Assembly: GCA_021777105.1 (NCBI GenBank)
Contig: JAIQZQ010000114.1
Span: 1-64,000, forward strand
Length of the DNA stretch: 64,000 nucleotides
Direction of reading: 5' to 3'
Source of the DNA: Candidatus Anammoxibacter sp.
GTDB lineage: Bacteria; Planctomycetota; Brocadiia; Brocadiales; Anammoxibacteraceae
How positions within the stretch are numbered: position 1 is the stretch's first letter; each line of letters opens with the position of its first letter. Made by a program: the position numbers and the translations under genes. Below the pieces are notes generated by a model, which was given only the letters and a program-made list of their open reading frames with translations, had not been told where the DNA came from and did not search any database. Shown here in pieces: positions 55,099 to 63,263 of the stretch.

Positions 55099-55261
55099 GT
55101 TTATCCTCCCACAACTTTTCTCTCGTTTTGCGCAAAGTCTCTATTGCTTCTTCTTTGCTCATAAGAAAAATAGGAGACGGATTCTGAGCGACAAGCTCCT
55201 CTATCCTGGCCAAGTGCTTTTTAGCCTTTTCTATTTTCATTTGTCTGGTTTTTTCGTCCAT
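55082..55261 (-). CDS. Small antitoxin-like protein upstream of the PIN gene
   Basis: 59 aa (MDEKTRQMKIEKAKKHLARI at the start, ending LASRS). Highly charged and helical, with SPIFLMSKEEAIETLRKTRE in the second half, fitting a small antitoxin whose C-terminus wraps the toxin. The DNA-binding type cannot be named. It overlaps the PIN gene, shares its strand, and no other gene lies nearby. There is no clear Shine-Dalgarno sequence before ATG 55261; several short repeats upstream may include its operator. Confidence 0.7.
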   Translation of the reverse strand: MDEKTRQMKIEKAKKHLARIEELVAQNPSPIFLMSKEEAIETLRKTREKLWEDKLASRS

Positions 55262-55306
55262 ATAACAAGGGTATCACACTTGTAGAAAAGAGTCAAGAAT
55301 GTTAAT

Positions 55307-55363
55307 TGGATACAGGATACCGGCAGCCACTGAGCGGCTGCTTGATACTGGTTACGGGACTCC
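55307..55363. repeat. IVP-element-like remnant
   Basis: GGATACAGGATACC, then the hairpin GCAGCC-actgagc-GGCTGC, then TTGATACTGGTTAC. Same unit sequences and hairpin style as the arrays at 30515-31250, without a gene. Confidence 0.5.
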
Positions 55364-55464
55364 AATCTTTAATATTTTTTTTTTGCAAACCGGCAATTGC
55401 ATCGCTAAACGGCTTGTTGTATGCGGGATTTAAATAACGCCTTCGGCGGACTTTTTTGATTTAA

Positions 55465-55708
55465 AGCCCGAAGGGCTGACTTATTAAAGCCTAGGGCAAC
55501 GCCCTAGGTATGCGATTTAACATATTTTAGCCATGTAGGGGCGAATTAAAAAATTGTATATCGAAATCGCTAAGAAATATTTTGGCCGCATAATTTTTGA
55601 CAAAGGCCTCTTCGGCTGAAAATTTAAATCGCCCTTACAGGGCTAAAAATATTTAACCTTATTTCCCAAGGCGTTGCCCTGGGCTATATTAAATCACCCC
55701 TTTGGGGT
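55465..55708. repeat. Cluster of five GC-rich hairpins with 3-nt loops
   Basis: AGCCC-gaa-GGGCT (55465-55477), CCTAGGGC-aac-GCCCTAGG (55490-55508), GCCCT-tac-AGGGC (55631-55643), CCCAAGGC-gtt-GCCCTGGG (55665-55683, one mismatch) and ACCCC-ttt-GGGGT (55696-55708), set in AT-rich sequence. All have 5-8 bp stems and exactly three loop bases. The pattern resembles REP/BIME-like or decayed IS-associated palindromes. No protein-coding region was found in the 580-bp gap before the next kinase gene. Confidence 0.6.
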
Positions 55709-55843
55709 TAGAGAATTAAGGTAAACAACACTCTGTCATTTTGACATAATCCATTGCAACCCTAGGAGTTAAAATGGAAATTTCTTTATAATTAAATTAC
55801 TTTACTATAAATTTAGCTAACAATATTAACTTTGGAAAATCAA

Positions 55844-58800
55844 ATGGACAAGAACTTACAGTCGACTGACTTTGCAGACGATAATACAACCGGCGTAGGA
55901 TTAGATATTAGCAAAAGCATAGCGGCGGAAGATAAGACAAGCGCTTTGGCGCGGGCGGTTGAACAGAGCCCTGTGGTGGTGGTTATAACAGACACAAACG
56001 GCGACATTGAATATGTTAATCCGAAATTTACGGAACTCACCGGTTACAACCCGGAAGAGGTTATTGGAAAAAACGCTAGTTTGCAGAAATCAGGCAAAAC
56101 TCCGCCGGAGGAATATAAACGGCTTTGGGACGCTATTTTATCAGGCAAAGAGTGGCGAGGTGAATTTTGCAACAAAAAAAAGGATGGAAAACTATATTGG
56201 GAATCAGCGTCTATCTCTCCTGTAAAAAATAACAGAGGCGCAATAACAAATTTCATTGCTGTTAAAGAAGATGTCACCGCCCGCAAATGGACTGAAAAAG
56301 TCTTAAAAACTCGCGCTAGACAGCAGGCGACAGTGGCCAACCTGGGGCAAAAGGCCCTAAAAGTAAAGGAGATAACAGCGTTAATGAATCTAGCGGCTGA
56401 TAATATTGCAAGGACATTAAGCGCCGAGTATTCAATGATCCTGAAATTAACTCCTGATCAAGGCTCTTTTCTGCTGCGATCCGGGCAAGGCTGGGAAGAA
56501 GGTTTACTGGGCGAAGTCGTTGATCAAAACATTAAAAACTCCCAACCGGGTTACACATTGCATTCAAATAAGCCGGTTATAGTTAAAAACTTGTCAACTG
56601 AAAAACGGTTCTCAGGTTCAAAACTGCTTCGCGATCATGACGTAATAAGCGGAATAAGCGTTATAATTCAGGGCAAAGACGGCCCATGGGGCGTTTTGTC
56701 GGCGCATACTACTCAACATAGGTTTTTTACAGACGAAGATATAAACTTTCTCCAGGCCGTCGCAAACATTCTTGCCGATACAATAACTCGCAAAAATATT
56801 GAGAAAACGTTGGAACAAGGCGCGTTGCGCATGGAGAACCTGAACCAGATGCAACAGTTTTTGCTGGGCCCGTTTAATCTGGAGCAAAAGCTAAAAATAA
56901 TTACTGAAAATGTTGTGGCGCTATTTGACGCTGATTTCTGCCGTATCTGGATGATAAAACCGGGAGACCGTTGCGAAACCGACTGTATCCATTCATCAAA
57001 CTCAGACGATCCGAATGTTTGCTTTGATCAGGATAAATGCCTGCACCTTATTGTGAGCTCAGGGCGTTATACGCACACGGACGGGGTATTTCATAGACGC
57101 ATGCCGTTCGGTTGCTACAAGATTGGAATGGTTGCGGCCCGCAAGGAGCATAAATATGTTACCAACGATATAACCAACGATCCATACGACCATAACCGAA
57201 AGTGGGCGGCGGATTTGGGACTTGCCTCTTTTGCCGGTTATCAGTTGCGAAACATAGACGGCGACACTATCGGCGTTATGGCGGTCTTTGCAAAACACGA
57301 AATTACGGCGGAAGACGACGCTATGTTGGAAATGATTAGCCACTCAGCCGCGCATGTGATACAAACAGCCAAAGTCGCGGATTCGCTTAAAAAAGCAAAA
57401 GAGGAGGCGGAGAGCGCCACAAAGTTCAAAAGCATGTTTCTGGCAAACATGAGTCATGAGATACGCACTCCTATGAACGGTGTAATTGGAATGACGGATC
57501 TGTTGCTGGACACCGACCTTAATGAGATTCAACGCGAGTATGCTGAATCTGCCGGCGAAAGCGCCAACTCTTTGTTGACTATTATTAATGATATACTGGA
57601 TTTCTCCAAAATTGAAGCAGGCAAGATGGAAATTGAAGATATAGATTTTGATCTGCAATCTTTAATTGACGGCATTATAGACATGTTTACGGTACAGGCG
57701 GGAAAGAAAGGGATTGAGTTCCATTGCTTTGTAGACCCCGGAGCTTCAACAATGCTACAGGGAGACCCCGGCAGGATACGACAGGCTCTGGTAAATTTCA
57801 CTAATAACGCAATCAAATTTACTAAAACCGGCGAAGTCCTTGTAAATGTAACGAAAATCGAAGAGACGGAACTTGACTCAACATTGCGTTTCGAAGTTTG
57901 CGATTCCGGCATCGGCATGACTAAAGAGCAGATAAACCGTATTTTTAAACCGTTTTCACAAGCAGACTCCTCAACAACCAGAAAGTATGGAGGCACCGGA
58001 CTAGGATTGGCTATTACCAAACAAATTGTTGATTTAATGGGCGGCAATATCGGGGCTGAAAGCGAGGGAGGCAAAGGCTCTCTCTTTTGGTTTTTCATAA
58101 CTCTAAAAAAGCAGCCGGCCTGCAAGCAGGAATTGCCGAAAGAGTTTGCCTGCATTGTGGATACGCGGGCGCTGATAGTTGACGGCTCTAAAACCTCCCG
58201 GCGTATATTCAGGGCATATTTGGAATCGTTCCGTTGCCGGGTGGACGAGGCTGATTCGTCAATAGAGGCGATAAAGAAAATTAACGATGCGGAGAGCGAA
58301 GGCGACCGGATTAAAATTGCGCTAATTGATTGCGAATTGCCGAAAGCGGATATTGAAACGCTGGAGTCGCATATTAAGGATGAACTGAAACTAAAGGAGT
58401 TGATTATTGTCGCTCTAACATCTATCTCCAAAATAGACGCCTCCAAATATTTTAGTAAACTGGATATTGCGTCAAGCCTTACAAAGCCGTTAAAAATGAA
58501 GAAACTTCAGGATTGTCTTCTTGTTGTGGCGGAAAAGTCCGGAAAAATTGAAAAAGATGATTCAAGCCCGGAAACGGCTCAATTATCAATATCGGAAGAT
58601 CGTAAAAAAGAAGCCAGGATACTCCTGGCGGAAGACAACCTAATTAATCAAAAAATAGCATTGCGATTTCTGGAAAAGAAACTTGGGTATACGGCTGATG
58701 TTGCCGTAAATGGGCTAGAAGTCCTGGACGCGCTGTCAAAGGAAGAGTATGATATTGTTTTAATGGACTGCCAGATGGCGGAAATGGACGGTTACGAAGC

Positions 58801-59380
58801 CACCGGGCGCATACGCGACGCAAATTCCAACGTCAGGAATCATAATATTCAAATTATAGCAATGACTGCCAATGCTATGAAAGGAGACCGCGAGAAATGC
58901 ATAGCTGCTGGCATGAACGATTACGTTTCAAAACCGATAAATGTCCAGGAACTTGGCAACGCCATTGAACGATGCCTTCTCTGCGATGATAAAGGGAGTG
59001 AGAATGGCGGGCCGGCAACTGTAGAAACATGTGAAACGGACGAAACAAACGATTTGCCGGGCGCAATATATTCCGACTACGCAGATGATCCCGACCTTGC
59101 CGACACCATCGACGGCTTGGTTGACGATTTAGGATCTGATATAAACGATATGCGGACGGCGTTTGAAAACAGTGATTATGACAAACTTCGCCGACTTGCC
59201 CACCAGATGAAAGGCGCCGGAGGCAGCTACGGTTACAATATAATGACGGAGGTTTCAAAAGAGCTTGAAGACGCCGCAATCGCCAACAATGAAAAAGATA
59301 GCGCTTGCGCATTGCAAAAACTTGTTAAAATCTGCCAAGCTATAGCCAAAGGCAGAAACAGGAATATAGATATAGGTTAA
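55844..59380 (+). CDS. Phosphorelay hybrid kinase PAS-GAF-GAF-HK-REC-REC-HPt
   Basis: 1178 aa from ATG 55844; a TTG four codons earlier is less likely. PAS about 25-150 (AVEQSPVVVVITDTNGDIEY); GAF about 165-330; second GAF about 340-510 with a Cys cluster (RCETDC, NVCFDQDKCLHLIV) and GCYKIGMVA, which may hold a metal or haem-like ligand. HisKA has His538 (ANMSHEIRTPMNGVIGMTDL); HATPase has NFTNNAIKFT and GTGLGLAITKQ. The first receiver (Asp829 in ALIDCELPK) has a weak acidic pair; the second (Asp975 in VLMDCQMAEMDG) is canonical. HPt has His1120 (LAHQMKGAGGSYG). All relay steps are in one soluble protein. 5 bp separate it from the next gene. Confidence 0.9.
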   Translation: MDKNLQSTDFADDNTTGVGLDISKSIAAEDKTSALARAVEQSPVVVVITDTNGDIEYVNPKFTELTGYNPEEVIGKNASLQKSGKTPPEEYKRLWDAILSGKEWRGEFCNKKKDGKLYWESASISPVKNNRGAITNFIAVKEDVTARKWTEKVLKTRARQQATVANLGQKALKVKEITALMNLAADNIARTLSAEYSMILKLTPDQGSFLLRSGQGWEEGLLGEVVDQNIKNSQPGYTLHSNKPVIVKNLSTEKRFSGSKLLRDHDVISGISVIIQGKDGPWGVLSAHTTQHRFFTDEDINFLQAVANILADTITRKNIEKTLEQGALRMENLNQMQQFLLGPFNLEQKLKIITENVVALFDADFCRIWMIKPGDRCETDCIHSSNSDDPNVCFDQDKCLHLIVSSGRYTHTDGVFHRRMPFGCYKIGMVAARKEHKYVTNDITNDPYDHNRKWAADLGLASFAGYQLRNIDGDTIGVMAVFAKHEITAEDDAMLEMISHSAAHVIQTAKVADSLKKAKEEAESATKFKSMFLANMSHEIRTPMNGVIGMTDLLLDTDLNEIQREYAESAGESANSLLTIINDILDFSKIEAGKMEIEDIDFDLQSLIDGIIDMFTVQAGKKGIEFHCFVDPGASTMLQGDPGRIRQALVNFTNNAIKFTKTGEVLVNVTKIEETELDSTLRFEVCDSGIGMTKEQINRIFKPFSQADSSTTRKYGGTGLGLAITKQIVDLMGGNIGAESEGGKGSLFWFFITLKKQPACKQELPKEFACIVDTRALIVDGSKTSRRIFRAYLESFRCRVDEADSSIEAIKKINDAESEGDRIKIALIDCELPKADIETLESHIKDELKLKELIIVALTSISKIDASKYFSKLDIASSLTKPLKMKKLQDCLLVVAEKSGKIEKDDSSPETAQLSISEDRKKEARILLAEDNLINQKIALRFLEKKLGYTADVAVNGLEVLDALSKEEYDIVLMDCQMAEMDGYEATGRIRDANSNVRNHNIQIIAMTANAMKGDREKCIAAGMNDYVSKPINVQELGNAIERCLLCDDKGSENGGPATVETCETDETNDLPGAIYSDYADDPDLADTIDGLVDDLGSDINDMRTAFENSDYDKLRRLAHQMKGAGGSYGYNIMTEVSKELEDAAIANNEKDSACALQKLVKICQAIAKGRNRNIDIG

Positions 59381-59385
59381 AAAAT

Positions 59386-60522
59386 ATGACAAAAATACTG
59401 ATTGTAGACGACAGCTCTAAAGCTTTAGCAATAGCCGAAGCCAGGTTAAAGAAGGACAACCTTGAAACTTTATGCCTTGAGGACGGCAAACAAACCCTGG
59501 ATACGGCTCGGCGCGAAAAACCGGATCTGATACTTCTTGATATAGACATGCCCGGCATGTCGGGATTTGATATCTGCGGTCTGTTAAAGGAAGATAAGGA
59601 GCTTTGCTTAATCCCTGTCATATTCTTAACGGCGTCCGACGATAATAGGGATCGCATAACAGGGCTGGACCTGGGAGCGGTTGATTACGTCACAAAACCG
59701 TTTGACGCGTTTGAGTTGCGCGCTCGCGTAAGAGCGGCTTTGCGAACTAAGGAGCTTCAGGATCAATTAGCCGACATGAATTTAAAACTTGAAGAGAGGG
59801 TTGAGGAGCGCACACGCGAGGTTAACAGCCTGTTGCGCCAGAAGGACGCATTTATAAATCAGCTCAGCCATGATTTAAGGACGCCCCTGACACCAATGGT
59901 GGCGCTTTTGCCAATGATCACAAAAAACATTTCGGAACCGGAAACATTAAGAATGCTGGATTTGGTTAGCAAAAATGTAACCTATATGAAAGCCCTAACA
60001 GAGAAAACATTAAATCTTACTAAGCTGAATTCCACGGATTTGCAACTAAATATTGAAAACTTCGATATTGCAAAAGATATTGAAAATGTAATCGCCGGCT
60101 TTGAGTCCGCAATAAAAGACCAGGACGTCAGGTTTATAAACAATATGCCGGGCCCGATTACTATAAGCGCGGATAGAATACTATTTAAAGAATTGCTGTA
60201 TAATATTATAAGCAATGCGATTAAATATATGGGAGCTAAAGGCTCGGTGACTTTAAACGGCGAGGCGATATCGAGCAATTTTAAAATGTCTATTTCAGAC
60301 ACGGGGATAGGCATGACCCCCGACCAGATAAAACGCGCGTTTGAAGAGTTTTACAAAGCTGATAGTTCCAGGCATGACCGCTCTTCATCAGGATTAGGGC
60401 TCTCTATATGCAAACGCATAATAGAAAATCATAACGGCGATATCTGGGTTGAAAGTCAAGGGCCTAGACAAGGGACAACTATAAATTTTATAATTCCTCA
60501 ATATAATGCCGGGAGTGAATAG
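59386..60522 (+). CDS. Receiver-histidine kinase
   Basis: 378 aa. Receiver about 2-120 with Asp52 (LILLDIDMPGMSG) and YVTKPFDAF; coiled coil about 122-150 (NLKLEERVEERTREVNSLL). HisKA has His162 (NQLSHDLRTPLTPMVALLP), and HATPase follows (NIISNAIKYM, SDTGIGM, FEEFYKADSS, SGLGLSICKR). It is sandwiched between the relay kinase (5-bp gap) and a lone receiver (2-bp gap), so all three form one operon and probably one relay: the HPt of the upstream protein may charge this receiver. Confidence 0.92.
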   Translation: MTKILIVDDSSKALAIAEARLKKDNLETLCLEDGKQTLDTARREKPDLILLDIDMPGMSGFDICGLLKEDKELCLIPVIFLTASDDNRDRITGLDLGAVDYVTKPFDAFELRARVRAALRTKELQDQLADMNLKLEERVEERTREVNSLLRQKDAFINQLSHDLRTPLTPMVALLPMITKNISEPETLRMLDLVSKNVTYMKALTEKTLNLTKLNSTDLQLNIENFDIAKDIENVIAGFESAIKDQDVRFINNMPGPITISADRILFKELLYNIISNAIKYMGAKGSVTLNGEAISSNFKMSISDTGIGMTPDQIKRAFEEFYKADSSRHDRSSSGLGLSICKRIIENHNGDIWVESQGPRQGTTINFIIPQYNAGSE

Positions 60523-60524
60523 CG

Positions 60525-60899
60525 ATGAAAAATCAAGTTATGGTTGTAGATGACGATCTTTCCATTTTGGAAACGGTTGATATTGTGCTTAGAAGCAGCG
60601 GATATATAGTCGCCATTGCCAAAAGCGGACATGAATGTCTTGCAAAGTTGAGAAAAGGATACAAAGGGCTAATACTTATGGATATTATGATGCCGGAAAT
60701 GGATGGATGGGCGACAATAAACGCCATTGTAAACGAAAATCTGCTTGAAGGTTGCGCAATATGCATGCTTACGGCGATAAATGATCCCGGCCCGGAGATG
60801 GAAAACCTAAAGGAGTGTGTAATGGATTACATAAGAAAGCCTTTTACACCGGAAGAACTCATAGAATCGGTTGAAGAATTTATTCAGTATGCGCAATAG
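60525..60899 (+). CDS. Single-domain response regulator
   Basis: 124 aa receiver: VVDDDL, Asp53 (ILMDIMMPEMDGW), MLTAIND, YIRKPFTPEEL. It starts 2 bp after the receiver-kinase stop and is thus the likely terminal acceptor of the three-gene relay. No output domain. Confidence 0.93.
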   Translation: MKNQVMVVDDDLSILETVDIVLRSSGYIVAIAKSGHECLAKLRKGYKGLILMDIMMPEMDGWATINAIVNENLLEGCAICMLTAINDPGPEMENLKECVMDYIRKPFTPEELIESVEEFIQYAQ

Positions 60900-61055
60900 G
60901 ATCTACTACCACTCTGGTTGCCAAGCAGGGGTTTTGGAGCGAGGTGGAAATAAATGCCAAAAATCTTAGATTTTTACCAAAACTTTAGTTCACTTTAAAC
61001 TTTAGATCACTTTAGTCACTTATCCGGTTTATCCGGGTTAGGTATCACAAAAACA

Positions 61056-61634
61056 ATGATTAATAAAAACCTTGTTATTATTGGAATTTCATGCGGAGGC
61101 CCAAAAATCCTGCGAACGGTTTTTACAGGCCTGCCGATCTTAAACGCCGGCATTGTAATCGTGCAACATATGGTCAAGGCCGGCAACTCGATATTTGCCT
61201 CTTCAATGAACAGGCTAACGGACATGGATGTAAAAATTGCGGACAACGGCGAATATATAGAGAACGGCAAGGTATACATTGCGCCAAGCGAGGTTCATTT
61301 AGAGCTTGAAAACAATAATAGGCTCTATTTAACTAACGGGCCTAAAGTTTGTTATGTGCGCCCGTCGGCGGATGTGACAATGAAGTCCGTAAAAAAACTA
61401 AACCGCTGGAATATTTTTGGAATTATAATGACCGGCCTTGGAAAAGACGGGGTAGAAGGGATGCGCCATATCAAATCAATAGGCGGCACAACAATTGCCC
61501 AGGATGAGCAGTCCAGCGTAATCTGGGGTATGCCGAAAGCAGCCATTGACACAGGCTGCATAGATTATGTTGATTCCCCAATAAACATCCACAAAGCGTT
61601 AATCTCTATGTTGGGAGTTATTGGCGGCAAATAA
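61056..61634 (+). CDS. CheB-type methylesterase domain protein, free-standing
   Basis: 192 aa, corresponding to the catalytic domain of CheB (receptor glutamate methylesterase/deamidase) without its receiver. The triad is visible: Ser12 in GISCGG, His38 in VQHM, Asp131 in MTGLGKDGVEG; APSEVHL and QDEQSSVIWGMPKAAI are family-specific. Normally it removes methyl groups from chemoreceptors made by CheR. No CheR, CheA or methyl-accepting protein lies in the window. The single receiver 155 bp upstream could act as a separate regulatory part. A CCGG-TT repeat precedes its ATG. Confidence 0.88.
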   Translation: MINKNLVIIGISCGGPKILRTVFTGLPILNAGIVIVQHMVKAGNSIFASSMNRLTDMDVKIADNGEYIENGKVYIAPSEVHLELENNNRLYLTNGPKVCYVRPSADVTMKSVKKLNRWNIFGIIMTGLGKDGVEGMRHIKSIGGTTIAQDEQSSVIWGMPKAAIDTGCIDYVDSPINIHKALISMLGVIGGK

Positions 61635-61648
61635 CCGAAAAATATGAA

Positions 61649-62956
61649 TTATTTCGTTGGCAGAATTATAGTAAATGTCGTACCCTCCCCATGTTGACTG
61701 TTAACTCTTATATCTCCCCCATGCTTTTTTATTATGCCGTAACAAACAGACAAACCCAGGCCCGTGCATTTAACCGCCGGCTTTGTTGTAAAAAAAGGCT
61801 CAAATATTGACGCCTTATGCTCAGGCAATATGCCGTGCCCCGTATCTTTAATGTGTATGAAAATATTTGAATCTTCATACTCTGTGGTTATAGTTATCGC
61901 GCCTTCTTCTTTAGTAATAGCTTCCTCCGCATTTTCAATTATCTTAAACAGTACCTGTTTAATCTGATCCGGCTCCGCTTCAATTTGTGGAATATTCGCC
62001 CCATACTGCTTTTCAACCTTTATGCCTCTTTCACTAAATTGTTTTTTAGATAGCATTAATATATCATCAATTATATTGTGCGCATTTATCAGCGATGTTT
62101 CATCTGATGAAGGACGATTAAAATCTTGCAGGCTTCTTATAAGAAAAGCCATCCTGTCGCACTCTTTAACAGCGAAATTAACCAGTTTCCTCACTCCGCC
62201 GTCTAATGCGCCGTCGCTTGGCAATTCAGCGACATTTTCCAAAACATTCTTTATGCCGCAAATTGGATTATTAAATTCATGGGCCAGGGAAGCTGATAAT
62301 TTGCCAACAGCATTAAGCTTTTCAGAATGAATCAACTGTTCCTCCCTCTTTTTTAATTCAGACTGAGACTTTTCCAGAGCTTCTACATTATTTTTAAGAT
62401 CAGTATTTAGTTTTTCTAATTCAATTTGGGCGCTTGTAAGCCGGCTATTTTGACGTATTACATTTTCATATGTTGAGATTAGCATTTCAAAGATTTGTCT
62501 GCTATTTGCTGTAATTGTATAAGGTTTATTGTTAAATACAATTTCCAGCTCTTCGTTATTAATGCCTTTTTCTTTCTTAATAGGGTTTGATAAAAGATAC
62601 TCTATTTTCTTTAAAATGGACTCATCATCATGAGGCTTTATAAAATAACTGTCCGCTCCAACTGAAAGAGCTTTAATAATGTCATTTGGCTCTGATAATG
62701 AAGTAAGCAGTATAACGGGGATATCATTATATTTATCGTTTTCCTTAATTAACCCGCACATCTCATATCCATCCATCTCAGGCATCATAATATCGCTAAT
62801 AATTAAAGACGGCTTTTTTGAGCCTAAAATATCAATAGCTTCTTTGCCTGTGCGGGCAATCAATACTTTATAATTCCACTCCTCAAGAAAGTACTGCATT
62901 TTAAAAGCCTGTGTTAGGCTATCTTCAACTAATAAGATTTCATTTTGCTTATCCAT
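61649..62956 (-). CDS. Receiver-histidine kinase of the shared family
   Basis: 435 aa starting at ATG 62956 (MDKQNEILLVEDS). The frame is open another 20 codons upstream, but those codons lie in the family 2 repeat element (62966 on), so they are not native coding sequence. Receiver about 5-125 with Asp55 (LIISDIMMPEMDG) and FIKPHDDES; coiled coil about 165-205; HisKA His226 (SASLAHEFNNPICGIKNVLE); HATPase with KIIENAEEAI, IKDTGHGI, FEPFFTTKP and CTGLGLSVCYG, where Cys replaces the first Gly of the G2 box. The only minus-strand kinase; it converges on the CheB gene with a 14-bp gap. Confidence 0.88.
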   Translation of the reverse strand: MDKQNEILLVEDSLTQAFKMQYFLEEWNYKVLIARTGKEAIDILGSKKPSLIISDIMMPEMDGYEMCGLIKENDKYNDIPVILLTSLSEPNDIIKALSVGADSYFIKPHDDESILKKIEYLLSNPIKKEKGINNEELEIVFNNKPYTITANSRQIFEMLISTYENVIRQNSRLTSAQIELEKLNTDLKNNVEALEKSQSELKKREEQLIHSEKLNAVGKLSASLAHEFNNPICGIKNVLENVAELPSDGALDGGVRKLVNFAVKECDRMAFLIRSLQDFNRPSSDETSLINAHNIIDDILMLSKKQFSERGIKVEKQYGANIPQIEAEPDQIKQVLFKIIENAEEAITKEEGAITITTEYEDSNIFIHIKDTGHGILPEHKASIFEPFFTTKPAVKCTGLGLSVCYGIIKKHGGDIRVNSQHGEGTTFTIILPTK

Positions 62957-62965
62957 TTTTTTGCG

Positions 62966-63155
62966 CTGGTTCAAACTGAAACATATAATCAAACAAATCA
63001 GGTTTTCGAAAAACAATATTTACGTATGGTTATATTCAAACGCAATGAAATAAAACCCTAAAGGGTAAATTCCAACAAACTTCGCATTTTGGAGTTAAGG
63101 CTTTAGCCTTTTATTCCTCAACTAATTTCGAAAACATTATGCTTTTAAGTATAGT
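62966..63155 (-). repeat. MITE-like family 2 copy
   Basis: The inner unit 63000-63137 (138 bp) runs from AGGTTTTCGAAA to TTTCGAAAACAT (11 of 12 terminal bases complementary). It is the reverse complement of the 11290-11476 copy, including 20-30 bp outside the inverted repeats. It sits directly upstream of the minus-strand kinase start and must contribute to, or have replaced, its promoter. The remaining bases to 63264 show no gene. Confidence 0.7.
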
Positions 63156-63263
63156 AAGTATTTAGATTATTACTCAGTATGTTTGGTGATAGAAGGAAAA
63201 TGCGCCCCTATCCGCTTTTAACTTTAAACTTTTGCCTTTTTACTTTCCGGCTTGCCCTGATGA

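Noticed and set aside
57529..58446. 305-codon open frame on the minus strand inside the relay kinase gene
   Set aside because: It is antisense to well-conserved HisKA/HATPase/receiver codons and has no family resemblance.
62957..63016. Twenty-codon N-terminal extension of the minus-strand kinase
   Set aside because: Most of it is encoded by the family 2 repeat, and the receiver domain starts normally at the internal Met.
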